A DNA stretch of 16,026 nt from an uncultured Clostridia bacterium (GCA_945622055.1 CALZBV010000032.1:1-16026), one strand, 5' to 3'; shown: positions 8,004 through 14,571, counted from the first letter of the stretch. Notes: generated by a model not told the origin, from the letters alone. Numbers and translations: made by a program.

Positions 8004-8065
8004 ATCCTTTCCGCTTAATATTTGCCTTGCAAATCCTTGCATATCCTTTCCGCACAATACCTGCT
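7998..8065. repeat. 29-bp imperfect direct repeats between divergent promoters
   Basis: TTGCAAATCCTTTCCGC... (7998-8026) recurs as TTGCATATCCTTTCCGC... (8037-8065). By eye the copies match at 23 of 29 positions and are offset by 39 bases; the first 17 bases differ at one position. A 10-base partial copy (TTGCAAATCC) sits between them at 8027-8036. Copy one covers the -35 of the zinc-ribbon gene, and copy two ends about 30 bases before the -35 of the radical SAM gene. They may be binding sites or local duplications. Confidence 0.6.
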
Positions 8066-8094
8066 TTGAAAAGCAGAAAACATTTATGAAATCA

Positions 8095-8123
8095 TTTACG
8101 AAGCAAAAAATTTGTGTTATACT
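8095..8123 (+). promoter_or_regulatory. Promoter of the radical SAM / DUF2344 / rng unit
   Basis: TTTACG (8095-8100; four of six), a 17-base spacer, and TATACT (8118-8123; five of six) with an upstream TGn. The transcript should start near 8130, about 70 bases before the ATG at 8199. An in-frame TTG at 8112 falls inside this promoter, so it cannot be the translation start. Confidence 0.65.
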
Positions 8124-8198
8124 GAAAAGAGTGGGGTTTTCAGTTCTGCCTGTATCCCCTCATATCTGTGTATTTTATCCATCGAAGGGAGAATCGTA

Positions 8199-10130
8199 AT
8201 GGAAAATAATAAATCCTTTCACCGGACGCTTGCTTTATCCGATGAAATTCTGCTTTCCATCGACAAGCCTGCCCGTTATATCGGCGGCGAGGTCAATATG
8301 GTTGTGAAAAATCCACGCGAAATGGATATCCGCTTTTGCATGTGTTTCCCGGATGTTTATGAGGTCGGAATGTCACACCTCGGCATTCAGATTCTGTATG
8401 ATATGTTTAATCAGCGCCCGGATACCTATTGTGAGCGCGTGTATTCGCCATGGCCGGATATGGATGCGGTATTGCGCGAAAAAAATATACCTTTGTTTGC
8501 GCTTGAATCCCAGGAACCGCTTAAAAATTTTGACTTTTTAGGAATTACGCTTCAGTACGAAATGTGCTACACAAACATTTTGCAGATTCTTGATCTTGCA
8601 AAGATTCCGTTACATGCAACAGACCGTACGGAAGAGGACCCGATTGTTATCGGCGGAGGTCCCTGTGCCTATAACCCGGAACCGATTGCGGAATTCTTTG
8701 ATTTCTTCTACCTTGGAGAAGGTGAAACCGTATACAACGAGATTCTCGATAAATACAAGGAGCATAAGGCATGTGGCAAAAGCCGTAGGGAGTTTCTGGA
8801 AATTGTAGCCGACATCGAAGGAATGTATGTGCCACAGTTTTATGATGTTGCCTACCATGAGGACGGTACACTGAAAAGCTTTACACCGAACAATGCGCAT
8901 GCGAAGAAAAAGATTCGTAAGCAGGTGGAAATGAACCTTTCCGATACATTCTATCCCAAAAAACCTCTGGTTCCTTACATTCGTGCCATTCAGGACCGCG
9001 TTGTACTTGAAATCCAGCGTGGCTGTATCCGGGGCTGTCGTTTCTGCCAGGCCGGTATGCTGTACCGGCCGATTCGTGAACGGGATGTGTCATATCTGAA
9101 GGAAACAGCACGTGAAATGCTTCGTTCCACCGGCCATGAAGAAATCTCACTTTCTTCCCTCAGCTCCAGTGATTATTCCTGTCTGAAGGAGCTGGTTTAT
9201 TTCCTGATTGATGAATTTCAGGGGGAGGGCGTAAACATTTCCCTTCCGTCCCTGCGCATTGATGCATTTGCACTGGATGTTATGAATAAGGTGCAGGATA
9301 TTACCAAATCCAGCCTTACCTTTGCACCGGAAGCAGGCAGCCAGCGCATGCGTAACGTAATTAACAAGGGCCTTACGCAGGAGGACATCCTAAACGGTGC
9401 GATGCAGGCATTTGTCGGTGGCTGGAACAAGGTTAAGCTTTATTTCATGCTTGGTCTTCCGGGCGAACAGGAAGAAGATATCCGTGGCATTGCAGAGCTA
9501 TCCAATGAAATTGCAAAGGCTTATTATACCATTCCGAAATCCGAACGAAACGGTAAGGTACAGATTACAACCAGTACCTCGTTTTTTGTTCCGAAGCCGT
9601 TTACACCGTTTCAGTGGGTTCGTATGGACACGGCAGAAGAATTTATGGAAAAACGTAAAGTCCTTTCCGCCGCAATCAAGGAACAGCTCAATGCAAAGAG
9701 CATCAAGTATAACTGGCACGATACAGATGTTACCATGTTAGAGGGTGTATTTGCCCGTGGTGACCGCAGATGTGCCGCACTGTTAGAGGGTGCCTATAAA
9801 GACGGTTGCAGGTTTGACTCCTGGTCTGAATATTTCCGTAAGGATATCTGGGACAGACAGTTTGAAAAGACCGGGCTTTCCATGGAATTTTATACCTCCA
9901 GAGAACGTGATAAGGACGAGCTTTTCCCTTGGGATTTTATCGACGTAGGAGTAACCAAAAGCTTTTTGTATCGTGAATACGAGAAAAGTAAGCAGGCTGT
10001 TGTAACGCCAAACTGCCGTAAAGGCTGCGCCGGCTGTGGTGCAAAGCAGTTTCATGGCGGTGTCTGCTACGAACCAAGAAATGAAGCAGGAGAGTCCCTC
10101 CATACTCAGGTATTAATCCCGGATTGTTGA
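8199..10130 (+). CDS. Radical SAM protein of the TIGR03960 type (B12-binding-like N terminus)
   Basis: This is an uncharacterised radical SAM enzyme of the family regularly found fused to or beside a TIGR03936/DUF2344 protein, which follows here after 26 bases. I start it at the ATG at 8199, which has an upstream GAAGGGAG; this gives 643 aa. Residues of roughly 25-230 look like the cobalamin-binding-like Rossmann region seen ahead of many radical SAM domains (MCFPDVYEVGMSHLGIQIL). The [4Fe-4S]/SAM motif is C276-x3-C280-x2-C283 in RGCIRGCRFCQAG. SAM-domain features follow, such as SLPSLRIDAF and LTFAPEAGSQRMR (the GE-like loop). Near the C terminus there is a second Cys cluster, C606-x3-C610-x2-C613 plus C623. 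The substrate is unknown. The neighbouring RNase G-like and ribosomal genes hint at RNA or ribosome modification, but that is inference. Confidence 0.88.
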   Translation: MENNKSFHRTLALSDEILLSIDKPARYIGGEVNMVVKNPREMDIRFCMCFPDVYEVGMSHLGIQILYDMFNQRPDTYCERVYSPWPDMDAVLREKNIPLFALESQEPLKNFDFLGITLQYEMCYTNILQILDLAKIPLHATDRTEEDPIVIGGGPCAYNPEPIAEFFDFFYLGEGETVYNEILDKYKEHKACGKSRREFLEIVADIEGMYVPQFYDVAYHEDGTLKSFTPNNAHAKKKIRKQVEMNLSDTFYPKKPLVPYIRAIQDRVVLEIQRGCIRGCRFCQAGMLYRPIRERDVSYLKETAREMLRSTGHEEISLSSLSSSDYSCLKELVYFLIDEFQGEGVNISLPSLRIDAFALDVMNKVQDITKSSLTFAPEAGSQRMRNVINKGLTQEDILNGAMQAFVGGWNKVKLYFMLGLPGEQEEDIRGIAELSNEIAKAYYTIPKSERNGKVQITTSTSFFVPKPFTPFQWVRMDTAEEFMEKRKVLSAAIKEQLNAKSIKYNWHDTDVTMLEGVFARGDRRCAALLEGAYKDGCRFDSWSEYFRKDIWDRQFEKTGLSMEFYTSRERDKDELFPWDFIDVGVTKSFLYREYEKSKQAVVTPNCRKGCAGCGAKQFHGGVCYEPRNEAGESLHTQVLIPDC

Positions 10131-10156
10131 TCCGACAAATAAAGGAAGGTTAGTAT

Positions 10157-10969
10157 ATGAATGTCAGAATTCGATTTGCAAAATACAGTTCGATGAAATT
10201 TATCGGACATCTCGATGTCATGCGCTATTTTCAGAAGGCAGTTCGCCGTTCCGGCATCAATATTGCATATTCACAGGGCTATCACCCGCATCAGATTATG
10301 TCCTTTGCAGCACCGCTTGGCGTCGGAATTACCAGTGATACTGAATTTATGGACCTGGAGCTTAAGGAAAGCTATCCTGCAAAGAAGCTGGTAGAATGCC
10401 TGAACGAGGCAATGACGGAGGGCTTTTCCATCACCGGATGCCGTTATCTTCCAGACCCGGAAAACGGAAGAAAACGGGAAACTGCCATGTCTTTGATTAC
10501 CTGCGCCGACTATCTGGTTTCCTTAAAGGACGGGTACCCGTTTTTGCCGAAGGATGAGCTTTATCCACGTTTTGCAGAGTTTGCCGCACAGGAACAGATT
10601 CCCGTTACAAAGGAAGTAAAAAAATCAAACTCCGAAAAGGAATTGGATTTAAAATCCTTTTTCTATGCGTCAGGCAGTTCCATGGATACCTTTCGTGCCG
10701 CTTATCCGGTAACCGCCGATTATTATGAGGCTGCCGGTGCAGGCTTAGACCGGTATATTTCCGGGACCCCGACTTTTGCAGACTGTTATGAAAACGGGAC
10801 AACGCTGGTAATGCGTCTTTCCGCCGGAAGCGCCAATAACATCAAGCCTGAGCTTGTTTTGGAAGCATTTTGTGCATATCTTGGCGTTGAATATAATCCT
10901 TTTGCATGGCAGATTCATCGGTTCGGCATGTACACCGGTGAAAATCCGAAGCTGATGACGCTGATTTAA
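10157..10969 (+). CDS. TIGR03936 / DUF2344 radical SAM-linked protein
   Basis: This is a 270-aa protein of the DUF2344 (TIGR03936) family, defined by its linkage to TIGR03960-type radical SAM proteins. The diagnostic N terminus is clear: RIRFAKYSSMKFIGHLDVMR, then FQKAVRRSGI, AYSQGYHPHQIMSFAAPLGVG and SDTEFMDLEL. There are no membrane segments and no Cys cluster, so it is probably a cytoplasmic partner of the radical SAM enzyme, perhaps for substrate recognition. Its biochemical role has not been established to my knowledge. The start has a good SD (AAAGGAAGG) and lies 26 bases after the radical SAM stop; rng follows 16 bases after this stop. The three form one operon. Family assignment is secure and function is not. 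Confidence 0.88.
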   Translation: MNVRIRFAKYSSMKFIGHLDVMRYFQKAVRRSGINIAYSQGYHPHQIMSFAAPLGVGITSDTEFMDLELKESYPAKKLVECLNEAMTEGFSITGCRYLPDPENGRKRETAMSLITCADYLVSLKDGYPFLPKDELYPRFAEFAAQEQIPVTKEVKKSNSEKELDLKSFFYASGSSMDTFRAAYPVTADYYEAAGAGLDRYISGTPTFADCYENGTTLVMRLSAGSANNIKPELVLEAFCAYLGVEYNPFAWQIHRFGMYTGENPKLMTLI

Positions 10970-10985
10970 GAAAAAGGGGCATAGG

Positions 10986-12173
10986 ATGGGCAAGTTAATC
11001 ATTACGCAGTATGAGAATAATCTATGTTCCCTTTATTTATAACAGACAGGAAAGCCCCTGGAGCTTTCCATTGAACCTGTTTCGGATAAAAACCGGCTTG
11101 GGAATATTTATGTTGGGTATGTAACACAGATTGTTAAAAACATTGATGCTGCCTTTATCGAAATCGCAGACGGCGAGGTATGCTATTGCTCCCTGAAGGA
11201 AAAGGTCCCTTATCTGTTCGGTGCCCACGCCAACAACGATAAGCTCTGCATGGGAGATTCTGTTCTTGTTCAGCTGGAAAAGGAAGCAATTAAAACAAAG
11301 CAGGCATCCGTTACCGGAAAGCTTCAGTTTACCGGAAAACATCTGGTTTTACTGCATGGTCTTTCGGGAGTCCGTGTCTCCAATAAAATTACGGAGAAAC
11401 AAGAAGCAAATCGTCTGAGTACATTGCTAAAAGACCTTTGTACCGAAAACTATGGTTTTATTGTACGTACCAACGCACAAAACGCAGCAGATTCTGTGCT
11501 GAAAAACGAAGCAAAACGTCTGGCCGCCCAGTACGAAGCGCTTTGCTCCACCGGAATTCATAAAGCAAAGGGAAGCCTTTTGTATCGCACCCCTTTGGGC
11601 TACACCGATTTTTTGCGTGACTTGCCGGAGGATGAACTTACCGAGGTGATAACAGATGTAGCGGAGGTATATGAGACACTTTCCGCTTACTGCAGGGACT
11701 TTCAGCCGGAAGACCTTTCAAAGCTCCGCCATTATACGGATTCCACGATATCCCTTTCGGCTCTTTATTCCTTTCAAAAAATATGGAAGGAAGCAACCGC
11801 AAAATACGTTTTCTTAAAATCCGGAGCCACTCTGGTTATTGAGCCTACGGAGGCACTTACGGTAATTGATGTGAATACCGGAAAGGCAGTCAGCAAAAAA
11901 ACAGCAGGGGATGAGGTTTTTTATAAAATTAACGAAGAAGCTGCCCGCGCCTGTATGGAGCAGATAAGGCTTCGAAATTTGTCCGGAATGATTCTGATTG
12001 ATTTTATAAATATGAAAGCTCCGGAATATAATGAACTGCTGTTAAAGCATTTACGTGAACTGGCGGCAAAAGACCGTCTCCCGGTGGAAGTAGTGGATAT
12101 GACCGGGCTTGGTCTGGTGGAGCTGACAAGAAAGAAAGTAAAAAAGCCCCTCCACGAGTGTATTATTTATTGA
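10986..12173 (+). pseudogene. rng: Ribonuclease E/G (RNase G-like), interrupted by in-frame TAA at codon 19
   Basis: The full-length frame starts at the ATG at 10986 (AAAAGGGGCATAGG upstream) and reads MGKLIITQYENNLCSLYL, then TAA at 11040-11042. It continues in the same frame as QTGKPLELSIEP, LGNIYVGYVTQIVKNIDAAF: the expected start of the S1 domain of RNase E/G, the endonuclease that trims rRNA and turns over mRNA. The catalytic region is intact: VIDVNTGK (D295) and MILIDFINMK (D339) hold the two Mg-binding Asp residues, with spacing as in E. coli RNase E (D303/D346). The protein stops after RKKVKKPLHECIIY, before the usual Zn-link CPxC motif. No frameshift is needed, so a single base change explains the break. 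It could be a true nonsense mutation, readthrough, a sequencing error, or initiation further in. The upstream genes are intact. Confidence 0.8.
11250..12173 (+). CDS. Longest uninterrupted ATG-started part of the RNase E/G gene
   Basis: This is the first ATG after the in-frame TAA, giving 307 aa. It has no recognisable SD (upstream is AACGATAAGCTCTGC). A product from here would lack the first 88 codons, including most of the S1 domain, but would keep both catalytic Asp residues. I think it unlikely to be the natural start, since homologous sequence continues upstream in frame to 10986. It is listed because automatic annotation may call this shorter gene. Confidence 0.35.
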   Translation: MGDSVLVQLEKEAIKTKQASVTGKLQFTGKHLVLLHGLSGVRVSNKITEKQEANRLSTLLKDLCTENYGFIVRTNAQNAADSVLKNEAKRLAAQYEALCSTGIHKAKGSLLYRTPLGYTDFLRDLPEDELTEVITDVAEVYETLSAYCRDFQPEDLSKLRHYTDSTISLSALYSFQKIWKEATAKYVFLKSGATLVIEPTEALTVIDVNTGKAVSKKTAGDEVFYKINEEAARACMEQIRLRNLSGMILIDFINMKAPEYNELLLKHLRELAAKDRLPVEVVDMTGLGLVELTRKKVKKPLHECIIY

Positions 12174-12198
12174 CTTTCGCCCTTTAGCGTACTATAAT
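12170..12198 (+). promoter_or_regulatory. Near-consensus sigma-A promoter of ddh
   Basis: TTGACT (12170-12175), a 17-base spacer, and a perfect TATAAT (12193-12198). The -35 overlaps the rng stop codon (TGA, 12171-12173). The transcript should start near 12205, about 27 bases before the ddh ATG, with GGGAGGG as ribosome binding site at 12214-12220. This makes ddh independent of the upstream operon. Confidence 0.88.
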
Positions 12199-12231
12199 TA
12201 GTTCAATTAAATCAGGGAGGGTTTCTTCATT

Positions 12232-13218
12232 ATGGATAAAATAAGAATTGCAATTGCCGGTTATGGTAATCTTGGTCGCGGTGTTGAAAATGCAGTGACG
12301 GCTTCCGCCGACTGTGAGCTTGTTGCTTTATTTACCAGACGTGAGCCGTCTTCAGTAAAGACCCGTACCAACATTCCGGTTTATAAAATGGAAGAGGCTG
12401 TGAATTTTCAGGACAAAATCGATGTTATGATTTTATGTGGCGGCAGTGCCAATGATTTACCGGTACAGACACCGGAGCTTGCAAAATATTTTAATGTCAT
12501 CGACAGCTTTGATACCCATGCGCGTATTCCGGAGCATTTTGCAAATGTGGATGCAGCAAGTAAGGAAGCAAAGAAGGTCAGCGTAATTTCCGTCGGCTGG
12601 GACCCGGGTATGTTTTCTTTAAACCGCTGCTACGGTCAGGCTATCTTACCGAACGGCAAGGATTATACGTTCTGGGGCAAGGGTGTAAGCCAGGGGCACT
12701 CTGATGCCATCCGCCGTATTCCGGGAGTTAAGGATGCAAAGCAGTACACGATTCCGGTAGATTCCGCGCTTGCAAGTGTGCGTGCCGGCAAAAATCCGGA
12801 GCTTACCACCCGTGAAAAGCATACAAGAGAATGCTTCGTAGTAGCAGAAGAGGGGGCTGATTTAGCAGCAATTGAAAAGGCAATCGTTACGATGCCGAAT
12901 TACTTTGCCGACTATGATACTACGGTACATTTTATTACCGAGGAGGAGCTTGTACGTGACCACAGCGGCATTCCGCACGGCGGTATGGTATTCCGTTCCG
13001 GCACCACCGGCGCTGCAAATGAGTATAACAACATTATCGAGTACCGCCTGCAGCTTGACTCCAATCCGGAATTTACTGCAAGTGTCCTGACCGCATATGC
13101 AAGAGCAGCATACCGCCTTGCCAAGGAAGGCCAGTACGGCTGCAAGACCGTGCTTGATATCGCACCGGCATATCTGCATCCGCAGAGTCCGGAGGAGCTG
13201 AGAAAGAACCTTCTGTAA
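12232..13218 (+). CDS. ddh: meso-Diaminopimelate D-dehydrogenase
   Basis: This enzyme (EC 1.4.1.16) catalyses the NADPH-dependent reductive amination of L-2-amino-6-oxopimelate (tetrahydrodipicolinate) to meso-diaminopimelate. It is the one-step branch of lysine and peptidoglycan precursor synthesis, in the cytoplasm. The 328-aa length fits the family. The dinucleotide-binding fold opens with IAIAGYGNLGRG (G10, G12, G15). Residues that I recall as substrate-binding in the Corynebacterium enzyme align at the same numbers: D94, D124 (in VGWDPGMFS), W148, T173, R199 and H249. The gene has its own strong promoter overlapping the rng stop and a strong terminator, so it is a self-contained unit between rng and rplU. 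Ddh is patchily distributed among bacteria, which fits acquisition or relocation, though base composition looks like that of its neighbours. Confidence 0.95.
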   Translation: MDKIRIAIAGYGNLGRGVENAVTASADCELVALFTRREPSSVKTRTNIPVYKMEEAVNFQDKIDVMILCGGSANDLPVQTPELAKYFNVIDSFDTHARIPEHFANVDAASKEAKKVSVISVGWDPGMFSLNRCYGQAILPNGKDYTFWGKGVSQGHSDAIRRIPGVKDAKQYTIPVDSALASVRAGKNPELTTREKHTRECFVVAEEGADLAAIEKAIVTMPNYFADYDTTVHFITEEELVRDHSGIPHGGMVFRSGTTGAANEYNNIIEYRLQLDSNPEFTASVLTAYARAAYRLAKEGQYGCKTVLDIAPAYLHPQSPEELRKNLL

Positions 13219-13247
13219 TTCTTATAAACAACATAGAAACAATACTC

Positions 13248-13294
13248 AATCAACCAGAAATAAATCTCAAAAATATTATTTCTGGTTGATTTTG
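13248..13294 (+). terminator. Intrinsic terminator after ddh
   Basis: AATCAACCAGAAATAA (13248-13263) pairs perfectly with TTATTTCTGGTTGATT (13276-13291) around a 12-base loop, followed by a short T-run. It lies 30 bases after the ddh stop. The stem is long but AT-rich, and the U-tract is short (TTTT then G). The remaining stretch, 13295-13400, holds nothing that I can recognise before the rplU promoter. Confidence 0.85.
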
Positions 13295-13401
13295 TACTAT
13301 TATGTATGAATAAAGTATTTGGTTCAATTAAGTAGAAAGCAAGTTTGTATCTGGATATGACCTTGTAAAGAAGTAGTATCAAGCATTTTGAAAAAAACTT
13401 C

Positions 13402-13430
13402 TTGACATTTCTACCGAACCATGCTATATT
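13402..13430 (+). promoter_or_regulatory. Strong sigma-A promoter of the rplU-prp-rpmA cluster
   Basis: A perfect TTGACA (13402-13407), a 17-base spacer, and TATATT (13425-13430; five of six) with an upstream TGn extension. The start is expected near 13437, giving an rplU leader of about 85 bases. The strength suits ribosomal protein genes. Confidence 0.9.
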
Positions 13431-13436
13431 AATCTA

Positions 13437-13510
13437 GTGTGCCGCACAACGAGGTTCAAGTTCTGTCCTTTTTTAGAACAGACACCACAGTTGGCGAGTA
13501 ATGTAAATAG
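13437..13510 (+). promoter_or_regulatory. Probable L21 (rplU) mRNA leader
   Basis: The leader between the promoter and rplU can fold. An outer helix pairs CGC-a-CAAC (13443-13450, one bulged A) with GTTGGCG (13490-13496). An inner hairpin pairs GTTCT (13460-13464) with AGAAC (13475-13479) over a U-rich loop, and GGT/ACC pairs are possible between them. Rfam describes an L21 leader in Firmicutes, thought to mediate autoregulation. The location and the GUUGGCGAG segment fit my memory of it, but I cannot run the covariance model. Confidence 0.55.
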
Positions 13511-13520
13511 GAGGTGCCAT

Positions 13521-13829
13521 ATGTACGCAATTATTGCAACAGGTGGTAAACAGTACAAGGTTGCCGAGGGCGACGTGATTAAGGTTGAGAAGCTTGGCGT
13601 GGAGGCTGGTAATGCGGTTACTTTCGACCGTGTTCTTGCTGTGAACAACGGTTCCATGAACGTTGGAAATCCGACCGTTTCCGGTGCTACCGTTTCCGCT
13701 ACCGTAGTAGAGGAAGGTAAGTCCAAGAAGGTTATTGTTTACAAGTATAAGAGAAAGTCCGGATACCATAAGAAGAATGGTCACAGACAGGCTTATACCA
13801 AGGTTAAGATTGACAAGATTAACGCTTAA
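13521..13829 (+). CDS. rplU: 50S ribosomal protein L21
   Basis: This is ribosomal protein L21 (bL21), which binds 23S rRNA in the 50S subunit. The protein is 102 aa, the usual length. The family signature is clear: MYAIIATGGKQYKVAEGDVIKVEKL at the N terminus, and VYKYKRKSGYHKKNGHRQ with YTKVKI at the basic C terminus. The start is fixed by AGGAGGT upstream of the ATG. An in-frame GTG at 13437 would place the start within the leader at the transcription start and is wrong. Codon choice is typical of a highly expressed gene. It is the first gene of the rplU-prp-rpmA cluster, the standard Firmicutes order, behind a strong promoter and a structured leader that may provide autoregulation. Confidence 0.98.
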   Translation: MYAIIATGGKQYKVAEGDVIKVEKLGVEAGNAVTFDRVLAVNNGSMNVGNPTVSGATVSATVVEEGKSKKVIVYKYKRKSGYHKKNGHRQAYTKVKIDKINA

Positions 13830-13840
13830 TTTTGCATCGT

Positions 13841-14194
13841 ATGATTACAGTTACGTTTTATGCAAAAGAAATTGAGCAGGACATCAAGGTCAATTTAGAG
13901 TCCGTTACCGGTTTTTCAATTGAGGGACATGCAGGCTATGCCAGACACGGAAAAGATATTGTGTGTGCTGCGGTTTCTGCACTGGTAATGAACACCATGA
14001 ATTCAATTCAGGCCTTTACCTCTGATGTATTTGATTACAGTGAGGATGAAAAAAAAGGACGAATTGTTTTCAAAATTGTTTCCGAGCCCGCTCCTGAAGC
14101 AAAACTGTTTTTGAAATCCCTTATTCTGGGATTACAGGGTATTCAGGAAGAGTACGGAGAGAAGTATTTACGTATTGGTTTTCAGAATTCATAA
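13841..14194 (+). CDS. prp: Ribosomal-processing cysteine protease Prp
   Basis: Prp (YsxB family) is the cytoplasmic cysteine protease that removes the N-terminal extension of ribosomal protein L27 in Firmicutes. The protein is 117 aa from the ATG at 13841, which gives the usual MITVTFY opening. The catalytic pair is H30 (in EGHAGYA) and C42 (in DIVCAAVSAL), with the same 12-residue spacing as in Staphylococcus aureus Prp (H22/C34). The gene begins 11 bases after the rplU stop and has no clear SD, so its translation is probably coupled to that of rplU. That would keep the protease at a low level relative to the ribosomal proteins. An upstream in-frame TTG (13832) is possible but adds only three residues not typical of the family. 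Its substrate, L27, is encoded next. Confidence 0.94.
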   Translation: MITVTFYAKEIEQDIKVNLESVTGFSIEGHAGYARHGKDIVCAAVSALVMNTMNSIQAFTSDVFDYSEDEKKGRIVFKIVSEPAPEAKLFLKSLILGLQGIQEEYGEKYLRIGFQNS

Positions 14195-14207
14195 GGAGGT
14201 ATAGGTC

Positions 14208-14495
14208 ATGTTTAAGATGAACCTTCAGTTTTTCGCTCATAAAAAGGGTGTAGGTTCCACGAAGAACGGCAGAGATTCCAAGTCTAAGCGTCTTGGCGCT
14301 AAGCGTGCTGACGGTCAGTTCGTACTTGCCGGTAACATTCTTTACAGACAGCGTGGTACCAAGATTCATCCGGGTGTAAATGTAGGCCGCGGTGGTGACG
14401 ATACATTATATGCACTGGTTGACGGTGTTTTAAAATTCGAGAGAAAGGGACGCGATAAGAAGCAGGCTTCCGTATATCCGGTTGATGCTGAATAA
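14208..14495 (+). CDS. rpmA: 50S ribosomal protein L27 with Prp-cleavable N-terminal extension
   Basis: Ribosomal protein L27 (bL27) reaches into the peptidyl transferase centre of the 50S subunit. The 95-aa product opens with MFKMNLQFFA, the extension that Prp removes in Firmicutes, followed by HKKGVGSTKNGRDSKSKRLG, the start of mature L27. The C-terminal part (GNILYRQRGTKIHPGVNVGRG, then DDTLYALVDG) is standard. The SD is near-perfect (AAGGAGGT). The gene lies 13 bases after prp. After cleavage the N terminus should be H11, where the S. aureus protein has Ser; the expected FFA cleavage site is kept. A strong terminator-like hairpin follows. Confidence 0.98.
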   Translation: MFKMNLQFFAHKKGVGSTKNGRDSKSKRLGAKRADGQFVLAGNILYRQRGTKIHPGVNVGRGGDDTLYALVDGVLKFERKGRDKKQASVYPVDAE

Positions 14496-14516
14496 GTCCT
14501 GACTTAATGAGACACG

Positions 14517-14558
14517 ATAAACCCTGAATTCTTCCAATGAATTTAGGGTTTATTTTTT
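14517..14558 (+). terminator. Terminator or attenuator between rpmA and obg
   Basis: ATAAACCCTGAATTC (14517-14531) pairs with GAATTTAGGGTTTAT (14539-14553) as a 15-bp stem with one G-U pair and a 7-base loop. Six T residues follow (14553-14558). It has every feature of an intrinsic terminator. The obg SD (AGGAGG, 14559-14564) begins at the end of the U-tract and no promoter is seen between, so obg appears to depend on readthrough. Confidence 0.88.
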
Positions 14559-14571
14559 AGGAGGTAACAGA

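Noticed and set aside
8130..8160. GGGG/CCCC pairing in the radical SAM operon leader as a riboswitch
   Set aside because: Only four strong pairs over a long loop; nothing resembles a cobalamin or other known riboswitch core.
8112..8198. Upstream extension of the radical SAM gene from a TTG at 8112
   Set aside because: The TTG overlaps the predicted -10 (8118-8123), the extra residues show no family resemblance, and the ATG at 8199 has a good SD.
12201..13330. GTTCAATTAA occurring at 12201 and again near 13322 as flanking repeats of a mobile ddh cassette
   Set aside because: Only ten AT-rich bases match, with no inverted ends or target duplication; chance is enough to explain it.
12912..13382. 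156-codon - strand open frame across the ddh end and its terminator
   Set aside because: It crosses a strong terminator hairpin, is antisense to conserved Ddh sequence, and has no recognisable motif.
13437..13520. rplU start at the GTG at 13437
   Set aside because: It coincides with the predicted transcription start, and the family N terminus MYAIIATGGKQY begins at 13521 behind AGGAGGT.
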